Of a DNA stretch of 64,000 nt, positions 58,351 through 64,000 are shown one piece after another; position 1 is the first letter of the stretch; each line of letters starts with the position of its first letter. The DNA is from Halomonas sp. SpR8 (GTDB lineage Bacteria; Pseudomonadota; Gammaproteobacteria; Pseudomonadales; Halomonadaceae), in the NCBI RefSeq assembly GCF_031010195.1, contig NZ_JAUAMC010000007.1, positions 124,001-188,000 on the forward strand. Reading direction: 5' to 3'. Below the pieces are notes generated by a model. It was given only the letters and a program-made list of their open reading frames with translations, had not been told where the DNA came from and searched no databases. Both the position numbers and the translations under genes were made by a program.

Positions 58351-59190
58351 ATGAATGTAAGAACCCCTAAGGAACTAGAGGTCGATCAACTGGCGAAAAT
58401 CTGGTACGACGGCTGGCAGGATGCTCACTCCAAGATTCTGCCGCCAGAGCTTGCCCGATATCGGACCCTTGAAAGCTTTAAGGACAGACTCCGTTCAGCG
58501 CTTCCAGACGTGCGAGTTTCAGGGCCAGATGGTCAACCTCTTGGCTTCAGCATGACAAAAGACGACGAGCTCTACCAACTCTATGTAGCGACGGAGTCGC
58601 GCGGCTCTGGATTGGCTGTGGCTCTTTTGGAAGATGCAGAGGAACGCATTGGCGCGCTTGGGTTCCAGACTGCTTGGCTGGCGTGCGGGATAGGTAACGA
58701 GCGTGCCGCCAAGTTTTACGAGAAGAATGGTTGGGAATGCGCTGGAAAGATGCTTAGTGAGCTACCAACCCCGGATGGGCCATTTACACTCGAAGTGTGG
58801 CGTTATGAGAAAAAACTGAATGGACTACGCCCAAGAGTGAGTATCGTCCACGTCGTTCTGGAGACAGATCGCATGGAGGAAACATCACGATTCATGCGCA
58901 TGGTTGGTATGCGCTCTATCTTCGATGGCTCTGATGTTTCTGTTTACGAGATGCGCGGCGGAACACACCTAATCATGATGCGCAAAGACAGCGTTGTTGG
59001 AGGCAATGCCTCGTTTGATCTGATGGTTGATGACCTTCGCACAACCCACAAACGGTTTGTGGCCGCGGGACTTGATCCTTCACCGATTGAAGCGCGCCCG
59101 ACCATAGATCATGAAGTCTTCACCCTTCAAGAGCCAGCAGGGCACGTGATTACATTTTTTTCCAGTCACGCGTCTGGTAAGCCTATATGA
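58351..59190 (+). CDS. Cassette 16: GNAT-VOC fusion protein
   Basis: A 279-residue two-domain protein. Residues 1-155 are a GNAT acetyltransferase (acetyl-CoA loop LYVATESRGSGLAVALL; end NERAAKFYEKNGWECAG). Residues 160-279 are a VOC (glyoxalase/bleomycin-resistance) domain beginning VSIVHVVLETDRMEETSRF with the end LQEPAGHVITFFSSH. Such a fusion is unusual; a joint role, for instance modifying and binding a small toxic molecule, is inference. It starts after a GGAGGTGACG site. No attC follows directly. Confidence 0.85.
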   Translation: MNVRTPKELEVDQLAKIWYDGWQDAHSKILPPELARYRTLESFKDRLRSALPDVRVSGPDGQPLGFSMTKDDELYQLYVATESRGSGLAVALLEDAEERIGALGFQTAWLACGIGNERAAKFYEKNGWECAGKMLSELPTPDGPFTLEVWRYEKKLNGLRPRVSIVHVVLETDRMEETSRFMRMVGMRSIFDGSDVSVYEMRGGTHLIMMRKDSVVGGNASFDLMVDDLRTTHKRFVAAGLDPSPIEARPTIDHEVFTLQEPAGHVITFFSSHASGKPI

Positions 59191-59466
59191 CTATTATGAC
59201 TATTGCTGTGATCGGCTCAACGATCGAAAAGAGGCAACTCGGTCGAATTTTCGGAACCCTTGGCTTGGTCATTGCGCTAGGGCCGGCAATCGGGCCAGCA
59301 GTGGGTGGTTTTCTTCTCGATGCCGCATCATGGCGCTGGCTGTTCTGGATCAATGTTCCAATATAGTATCGGATTCACATCGCTCGCAGCCATATCAGCA
59401 TTAACAATAGTCACCGCCGGGCTTATGTATCGGCAATCAAAGCTTAACTCCGTACACGATGTCTGA
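59187..59466 (+). pseudogene. MFS multidrug transporter with an internal deletion
   Basis: From ATG 59187 the frame reads VIGSTIEKRQLGRIFGTLGL, IALGPAIGPAVGGFLLD, then SWRWLFWINVPI and a stop. This is the motif C region of DHA2-type drug exporters. In another frame the following bases give SIGFTSLAAISALTIVTAGL and MYRQSKLNSVHDV, typical of a transporter C terminus, ending at 59466. The start and the whole middle are missing. It is a remnant, not a functional gene. Confidence 0.75.
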
Positions 59467-59656
59467 CTATGCTCTAACCCTTTGCGCCTTCTGCTTGTTA
59501 TATGAATACGGCTCCCGCATCCGATCCAGTCGGCACGCCCGGCGCTCTGCAGTTCGTCGATCAGCATGCCACGAATTACGCGGTCCGCGTCAACTTGCTG
59601 GTCTCGCCCGTCCGCGATCCTGTACTGTTGCATGTTGACCTAGACCGGAGAACGCC
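59467..59656 (+). other. Junction region with possible attC remnant
   Basis: CTCTAACCC (59471) and CTTGTTATATG (59488) could be the two ends of a collapsed attC. From ATG 59500 a 57-codon frame (MNTAPASDPVGTPGALQF, then VDQHATNYAVRVNLLV) overlaps the next gene start. It is more GC-rich than its surroundings and I do not recognise it. Confidence 0.4.
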
Positions 59657-60505
59657 ATGCCTTCCCCCCTTGTGACCACCGACTGGCTGCAGGACAATCT
59701 GGATAACGAACATTTGGTGCTGATCGACGCTAGCATGGCCAATGTCGTTGGCAAGGAGCCGATCGTTTACGACCATCCGATGTTGATCCCGGGAAGTTTC
59801 CGGATCGACCTGGAAGGAATGCTTTGCGATACCGAAGCTTCCCAAGCTCACGCCTTCCCAACGGAAGAGCAGTTCACGGCGGAGGCCCGTAGATTGGGCA
59901 TCGAGCCCGATAGCCTGGTGGTGGTGTACGACGATCAGGGTATCTACTCGGCACCACGCGCCTGGTGGATTCTGCGGGCTATGGGCCTCAAACAGGTGTT
60001 TGTTCTGGATGGCGGCCTGCCGCAGTGGTTGGCCGAAGGGCGGGACATCGATTCTGCTTCGGTTGCAGATGCGGCCAAGCATGGCAGCGTGGTTGGCAAG
60101 CTCGACCACACCCTGGTTCGAGATTCTGCCTACGTTTTCCAGCATCTGGAGGACGAGCGAGTAACGGTCATCGATGCGCGATCACAGGCACGTTTCCTGG
60201 CGCAAGCGCCAGAACCCAGGCCTGGTGTGCGCGGCGGCCACATCCCCCACTCCCTCAACCTGCCGTTTACAGAGGTGCTGGAGGGTTATCGGTTCAAGCT
60301 AGCCAGCCAGCTGGCGTCAACGTTTTCCCAACTCGCTCCCTCCCTTGAGCACAGCAACGGGCATCAATTGGTGTTTTCCTGTGGTTCCGGCATCACCGCT
60401 TGCATCATCCTACTGGCGGCCGAGCTGGCCGGGTATACTCAGTTGTCGCTGTACGACGGCTCCTGGGCCGACTGGGGCAGCAGTGAGTCGTTGCCGGTGG
60501 CGTAG
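59657..60505 (+). CDS. Cassette 17: SseA-like sulfurtransferase (two rhodanese domains)
   Basis: A 282-residue 3-mercaptopyruvate/thiosulfate sulfurtransferase. The N-terminal inactive rhodanese domain contains DSLVVVYDDQGIYSAPRAWW, and the C-terminal domain contains the active-site loop FSCGSGITACII with the catalytic Cys. CGSGITA is nearer to mercaptopyruvate sulfurtransferases. It is GC-rich compared with other cassettes, and is followed by an attC. Confidence 0.9.
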   Translation: MPSPLVTTDWLQDNLDNEHLVLIDASMANVVGKEPIVYDHPMLIPGSFRIDLEGMLCDTEASQAHAFPTEEQFTAEARRLGIEPDSLVVVYDDQGIYSAPRAWWILRAMGLKQVFVLDGGLPQWLAEGRDIDSASVADAAKHGSVVGKLDHTLVRDSAYVFQHLEDERVTVIDARSQARFLAQAPEPRPGVRGGHIPHSLNLPFTEVLEGYRFKLASQLASTFSQLAPSLEHSNGHQLVFSCGSGITACIILLAAELAGYTQLSLYDGSWADWGSSESLPVA

Positions 60506-60539
60506 CGGACATCATCTCGCTACAAGAGGAATTGGCAAT

Positions 60540-60624
60540 TCCTAACAGTCACCGACACGGCGACGTCTACGCCATTGCGGCTTCGCCTCTATTCCGTAGC
60601 CGCGCAAGCTGGCTGGCGTTAGAG
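60540..60624 (+). other. attC site of cassette 17
   Basis: TCCTAACAGTC to TGGCGTTAGAG, with inner arms CCATTGCGGCTTCGCC and CGTAGCCGCGCAAGC. Confidence 0.85.
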
Positions 60625-60655
60625 CTAGACGATCCGCAACCTGCGGGAGGATAAA

Positions 60656-61006
60656 ATGAAGGTCAAGCGCATAGTCTCAAATATTGCGGCAGCCAATCCG
60701 TCAGATGCAGAGCAGTTTTATTCAGCTATTTTTGGTTTAAAGGTCGTGATGGATCATGGGTGGATAAGGACCTATAGCTCAGGTGAGGAAATGACTACGC
60801 AGATAAGTGTGGCCTCGGAAGGCGGGTCTGGTACGCCTGTTCCTGATCTGTCTATAGAAGTTGACAGTTTGGAGACCGCCTTGGAGCGTGTGAAGAACGA
60901 AAGCATAAAGATTGAGTACGGGCCAGTAACTGAGCCTTGGGGTGTCCGTCGGTTCTACATCCGTGACCCTTTCGGCAAATTTATCAATGTCTTACAGCAT
61001 GAGTAG
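60656..61006 (+). CDS. Cassette 18: VOC family protein
   Basis: A 116-residue single VOC-domain protein (glyoxalase/bleomycin-resistance fold). It starts VKRIVSNIAAANPSDAEQFY, has the middle WIRTYSSGEEMTTQISV and ends WGVRRFYIRDPFGKFINVLQ. The metal-binding Glu/His pattern is incomplete, so an enzymatic role is uncertain. GGGAGGATAAA precedes the ATG. Confidence 0.87.
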   Translation: MKVKRIVSNIAAANPSDAEQFYSAIFGLKVVMDHGWIRTYSSGEEMTTQISVASEGGSGTPVPDLSIEVDSLETALERVKNESIKIEYGPVTEPWGVRRFYIRDPFGKFINVLQHE

Positions 61007-61017
61007 TCATCGAGCAT

Positions 61018-61094
61018 GCTCTAACAATCCGCGCCACTCGGATACCCATGTCGCCGCTTCGCTTCGTCAAGGCCGCCGGTGCGCTTTGTGGTAT
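61018..61094 (+). other. attC site of cassette 18, degenerate right core
   Basis: GCTCTAACAATCCGCG at the left, with inner arms as in the attC at 55009. The right end reads TTTGTGGTATC, where GCGTTAGC would be expected. Confidence 0.65.
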
Positions 61095-61118
61095 CTTCAC
61101 TTGTGAAGGAAGTCATCT

Positions 61119-61499
61119 GTGTTTGAAATCAAAGCCACTCAGCATGTTTTGGCGGTCAAGGATCTTGAGGAGACCGAAGGCTACTTTATCAACAAGCTAG
61201 GGTTTTCCGTCCGGTTCCGTGTGGACGGCTGGTCGTTCTTGAATCTCGGCAGTTTTCATATCATGTTGGGGCATTGTCCGGATGAACTTTCGGCCCGTGA
61301 TACACATGACCATTCGTACTTCGCGTATGTGAACTGCGTGGGCATTGACGACCTTTACCGTGACTATCAGCAACGCGGTACCGAGATTTTCCAGGCAATA
61401 TCGGATAAACCTTGGGGCTTACGTGAGTTTGGTGTAGCAACACCAGAGGGGCATCGAATCATGTTCGGTGAAGACATTGAGCCATCAGGGAACTTATAA
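61119..61499 (+). CDS. Cassette 19: VOC family (bleomycin-resistance-like) protein
   Basis: A 126-residue VOC protein: VLAVKDLEETEGYFINKLGF, then SFHIMLGHCPDEL and YFAYVNCVGIDDLYRDYQQR, ending with GLREFGVATPEGHRIMFGE. The layout fits small binding proteins of the bleomycin-resistance group; the ligand is unknown. The start could be GTG 61119 as written (TGTGAAGGAAG upstream). Confidence 0.87.
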   Translation: MFEIKATQHVLAVKDLEETEGYFINKLGFSVRFRVDGWSFLNLGSFHIMLGHCPDELSARDTHDHSYFAYVNCVGIDDLYRDYQQRGTEIFQAISDKPWGLREFGVATPEGHRIMFGEDIEPSGNL

Positions 61500-61656
61500 C
61501 CAAGCCATGCCCCCCCGGATGAAAACCCTGCATGAGCATAATGTTTCCCGCCCGAAAGAGATTACTAGCAGTTACGGCTGGCCTGGCTTTAATGCACATC
61601 AATCAGTTTCAGCGGATGTTGCGCTTGCAGCGTCGGCTTAACTGAGTTGTTATGCA
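61494..61656 (+). other. Probable long attC of cassette 19
   Basis: TTATAACCAAGCC at the left and GAGTTGTTATGC at the right, about 160 bp apart, in a stretch without a gene. TCAGTTTCAGCGGATGTTGCGC lies inside. The long form suggests a VCR-like or composite site; boundaries are tentative. Confidence 0.5.
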
Positions 61657-61674
61657 TGTCAAATGGAGGAATGA

Positions 61675-62265
61675 ATGTCACAAGCGTTATTTTCCCCGGT
61701 TATTGAAACCGAGCGATTATCACTGAGGCCTTTAGTGATTAGTGATTCGGAGAGCCTGCTGAAAATATTCTCTGATCCAGAAGTCATGCGATACTGGAAT
61801 ACTGCACCTTGGGTCACCATTCAGGACTCTCTTGATTTCATCAATGAGAGTAACGAATCGATGGGGCTTCAAGAATCACTTGTACTCGGTGTGTATATAA
61901 AATCGACAGGCGAGATGGCTGGTAAATGTATGCTGTTTAGTTTCGTCAAGGAGTCCAAACGTGCGGAGATCGGTTTTGGGCTGGGCCGTGCTTGTTGGGG
62001 AAAAGGTTTTATCGCCGAGGCAGGGGAGGCATTGATTCAGTATGGGTTCAATTCGTTGGGGCTTCGTCGTATTGAAGCTGAAATCGATCCAGACAATCAG
62101 TCCTCGGCAAAAGCATTAGTGAAACTCGGCTTTACTCAAGAGGGATTGTTGAGACAGCGATGGGAAATTAATGGAATTGTCTCCGATTCCGCGTTATTTG
62201 GCAGGCTGGTAAGTGACTGTTCACCCAAACAGCATAACCAGGAAATGCATGCGACAAGCGTGTAA
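61675..62265 (+). CDS. Cassette 20: RimJ/RimL-type N-acetyltransferase
   Basis: A 196-residue GNAT protein: VIETERLSLRPLVISDSESL, then EIGFGLGRACWGKGFIAEAG (acetyl-CoA loop) and RRIEAEIDPDNQSSAKALVK, ending GLLRQRWEINGIVSDSALFG. The family acetylates N-terminal amino groups or small amines. GGAGGA lies five bases before the ATG. The last 15 residues run into a possible attC. Confidence 0.88.
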   Translation: MSQALFSPVIETERLSLRPLVISDSESLLKIFSDPEVMRYWNTAPWVTIQDSLDFINESNESMGLQESLVLGVYIKSTGEMAGKCMLFSFVKESKRAEIGFGLGRACWGKGFIAEAGEALIQYGFNSLGLRRIEAEIDPDNQSSAKALVKLGFTQEGLLRQRWEINGIVSDSALFGRLVSDCSPKQHNQEMHATSV

Positions 62266-62281
62266 TTTCGATGTTATGTAT
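62232..62281 (+). other. Possible short attC of cassette 20
   Basis: GCATAACCAGG at the left and GATGTTATGT at the right flank a 50-bp segment with ATGCATGCGAC. It overlaps the 3' end of the coding sequence, as seen in other cassettes. Confidence 0.45.
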
Positions 62282-62304
62282 TAATTGTGCTGAGGATTAA
62301 TCTC

Positions 62305-62703
62305 ATGAAAAAAGTCTTTTGTTTAGTTTGCTTCCTCATCTTTTCACAGCCACTTTTAGCGGCTAGTGATGCTGAAATAGAGTCTGCTGTTCAATGGCTG
62401 GAAGTGATTGATTCTGGCGAATATGAAGAAAGTTGGAATTTGACGGGCTCACTGTTTCAGGATCAGTTGTCAGCTTCTCAGTGGGTGCAAGCTTTAGTGC
62501 AGGTGCGCCAACCTTTAGGTGACATAAAATCTAGAGAAGTGAGCAGCTCAAGCTCCGCTAGTTCCTTACCTGGTGCTCCTGATGGGGAGTATATTGTCAT
62601 TACTTATGCTTCAAATTTTGAAAATGAGAGCAATGCGACAGAGACTGTTACCTTGAGACAGGAAGATGAAGAATGGCGTCCTGTTGGGTATTTTGTTCAG
62701 TAA
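62305..62703 (+). CDS. Cassette 21: DUF4019 family exported protein
   Basis: A 132-residue protein with a signal peptide (MKKVFCLVCFLIFSQPLLAA). The mature part has ESAVQWLEVIDSGEYEESW, then FQDQLSASQWVQALVQVRQP and EYIVITYASNFENE, as in DUF4019, a small periplasmic family of unknown function. ATG 62305 gives a clean signal peptide. No clear attC follows. Confidence 0.82.
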   Translation: MKKVFCLVCFLIFSQPLLAASDAEIESAVQWLEVIDSGEYEESWNLTGSLFQDQLSASQWVQALVQVRQPLGDIKSREVSSSSSASSLPGAPDGEYIVITYASNFENESNATETVTLRQEDEEWRPVGYFVQ

Positions 62704-62712
62704 GAAAGCTTC

Positions 62713-62832
62713 ACGCACCAGCTTATCAAACCGGCAGTGGAAGTTTTCTGGGGCGGCTATTCTGGTTATTTTCAGGATCCGAAGGGGTATTACAGGGAAG
62801 TAGCCTATAACCCTTATCAGGACCTGACGTAA
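62713..62832 (+). pseudogene. C-terminal remnant of a VOC protein
   Basis: The frame ending at 62832 reads LIKPAVEVFWGGYSGYFQD and PKGYYREVAYNPYQ, which matches the last quarter of VOC proteins (normally WGGYSGYFxDPDGxxWEVA). The start and first three quarters are missing. Confidence 0.75.
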
Positions 62833-63054
62833 TGGGCTATCGGCGATGTCTAATAATCACAGGCAAGCCAGTGTTTTACGTTAGGCGTTCGAGAGACGGT
62901 AATCTCCCCGTTACAAAAGTATCGGTTTATAGTGAGGTTTTGCGCTTTATTGCGACCGCAGCCGCGAGAGGAAGTAGATAGGTCAACAAGAAAATCGGTA
63001 ACTCCGCCATAAACGTATAGCCAGCTTGTGTCACCCCTACCCAAACGTTCCAGC
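62833..63054. other. Non-coding junction after the array
   Basis: No gene is supported here. A weak attC-like pair, GTCTAATAATC (62847) and ACGTTAGGCG (62879), lies at the start. The rest looks like scrambled junction DNA. Confidence 0.35.
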
Positions 63055-63280
63055 CTGGATGTTGCTGTGCGAATCGGTGAATTGCCTGATGCCGACCTGA
63101 TCGCAAAAAGACTTGGATACAACGACAGAGTGCTGGCGGCTAGCCCTGAGTATTTGGCTGAGCATGGTACACCAGCATCCCCGGAGCATCTGGAAGCGTA
63201 TAACTTTATTCTTTACTCCCCCCCCTCTTCAGACGGGGTGGTAATTTCGCCGAAAACCGCTGATTTGGGATGGGTGTTTA
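63055..63280 (+). pseudogene. LysR-family regulator fragment (effector-binding domain)
   Basis: The + frame reads LDVAVRIGELPDADLIAKRL, GYNDRVLAASPEYLAEHGTP, SPEHLEAYNFILYS, a typical middle of the LysR effector domain. The N-terminal DNA-binding part and the end are missing. The frame runs on to about 63357 into the next gene without further similarity. Confidence 0.75.
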
Positions 63281-63295
63281 TCGATGGAGGAACTA

Positions 63296-63826
63296 ATGAG
63301 CGACAACAACAGCATCAGCGTACAGTGTGTGGTGGGCGATATTGCCCAACAGCCTGATGTAGACGCCGTGGTCAATGCTGCCAATGCGCAATTGAGGATC
63401 GGCGGCGGCGTTGCTGGAGCACTTCATCGCGCTGCGGGGCCTGGGCTAGCGAATGAGGGGCGGCCAATGGCGCCGATCAAGCCGGGTCAAGCGGTACTTA
63501 CCGGTGGTCATAACTTGCCTAACCGTTGGGTAATCCACTGCCTAGGCCCAGTATATGGCATCGACGAGCCATCGGATCAACTGCTGGCGGACTGCTATCA
63601 CAATGCTCTAAAACTGGCCGATGAGCATGGCATCGAGCGGCTGGCTTTTCCGGCGCTCTCCACCGGTGCTTTCGGCTACCCAGCGGAAGAGGCCGCTCAA
63701 GTGTGTGCGGCTACTCTCGAAACCGTGCTACCTACCTTGAAGAAAGTGCGCTTGATCCGCTTTGTACTATTCAACGAAGCGGCGCTGCATACTCTCCAGC
63801 AGGCCTTCACCCGCTTCAATCGTTAA
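63296..63826 (+). CDS. Macrodomain protein (O-acetyl-ADP-ribose deacetylase type)
   Basis: A 176-residue macrodomain: VVGDIAQQPDVDAVVNAANA, RIGGGVAGALHRAAGPGLA, AVLTGGHNLPNRWVIHCLGP and FPALSTGAFGYPAEEAA are the ADP-ribose-binding loops seen in YmdB. It is likely to remove acetyl from O-acetyl-ADP-ribose or ADP-ribose from proteins. ATG 63296 has GGAGGAACTA just upstream, so the frame extension to 63284 is not needed. Confidence 0.9.
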   Translation: MSDNNSISVQCVVGDIAQQPDVDAVVNAANAQLRIGGGVAGALHRAAGPGLANEGRPMAPIKPGQAVLTGGHNLPNRWVIHCLGPVYGIDEPSDQLLADCYHNALKLADEHGIERLAFPALSTGAFGYPAEEAAQVCAATLETVLPTLKKVRLIRFVLFNEAALHTLQQAFTRFNR

Positions 63827-63842
63827 TCAAATAGGAGTCAAT

Positions 63843-64000
63843 ATGACCGACGCTGAACAGCTCCAGCCTAATACTTTATTTATCGAAGTTTCTGGCTCAG
63901 GCCTACCTGAAGTAGATGGACTTTATGTACCGTCAGAAGCGCCGCCGACCCAATCTGATGCAGGCGTTATGTCTCAACGCGGTTATTGGAATGGTCGAAT
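63843..64000 (+). CDS. Unrecognised protein, N-terminal part (runs off window)
   Basis: The frame from ATG 63843 is open to the window end (52 codons): MTDAEQLQPNTLFIEVSGSG, LPEVDGLYVPSEAPPTQSD and onward. AATAGGAGTC precedes it, 16 bp after the macrodomain gene, so both are probably co-transcribed. I do not recognise the family with certainty. Confidence 0.65.
   Translation, partial: MTDAEQLQPNTLFIEVSGSGLPEVDGLYVPSEAPPTQSDAGVMSQRGYWNGR

Overview
The window looks like a piece of a gammaproteobacterial chromosome from the Halomonadaceae (Halomonas or a close relative). This is inferred from protein character and gene order: a Na+-translocating NADH:quinone reductase operon between gap/mfd and sthA, a large DUF3141 protein, the PA2778/PA2779 pair, and moderately GC-rich core genes. 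There are no rRNA or tRNA genes to settle it.

Bases 1-43100 are a conserved core. The + strand starts with the end of proA, then nadD-rsfS-rlmH and the elongasome/cell-wall cluster mrdA-rodA-mltB-rlpA-dacA, followed by ybeD-lipB, with lipA convergent. Next come a DUF3141 protein, topA with a small partner, a ferritin-like protein, an L,D-transpeptidase, an Lpp-type lipoprotein, a second LysM/YkuD L,D-transpeptidase (-), mfd (-) and a long-form GAPDH. The nqrABCDEF operon follows with nqrM and sthA, but without the apbE flavin transferase usually found there. After that are a GGDEF cyclase (-), the PA2779-PA2778 pair (-), leuS-lptE-holA (-), a zinc-ribbon protein and a multipass membrane protein (-).

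Bases about 43450-62700 are the unusual part: a chromosomal integron whose integrase gene is a wreck. The intI pseudogene (-, 43451-43940) covers only about the N-terminal half and has several frameshifts and a stop. It is followed by an attI-like leader and an array of about 20 gene cassettes, almost all on the + strand, most followed by a recognisable attC hairpin. Cassettes encode DUF2750, GNAT acetyltransferases, a cupin, an unknown protein plus HNH nuclease pair, a HEPN-type protein, peptidase E, a NucS-like nuclease, a BrnT-like toxin with a CopG/BrnA-like antitoxin, a GFA-like protein, a dienelactone hydrolase, a GNAT-VOC fusion, a rhodanese, VOC proteins and DUF4019. One cassette has no gene, and others hold gene stumps.

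The array has been invaded at attC sites. An IS1111-group element with a dead transposase split one attC exactly at its first core. An IS1182-family element split another at its second core, and that element carries a group IIC intron inserted in its left terminal inverted repeat. With no intact integrase in view, the array looks frozen, unless an integrase acts in trans from elsewhere.

The last 1.3 kb hold remnants (VOC, LysR), a macrodomain protein and the start of an unrecognised gene. A separate pattern in the core is recurrent short tandem arrays with a 15-bp period, both between genes and as 5-residue repeats inside proteins.
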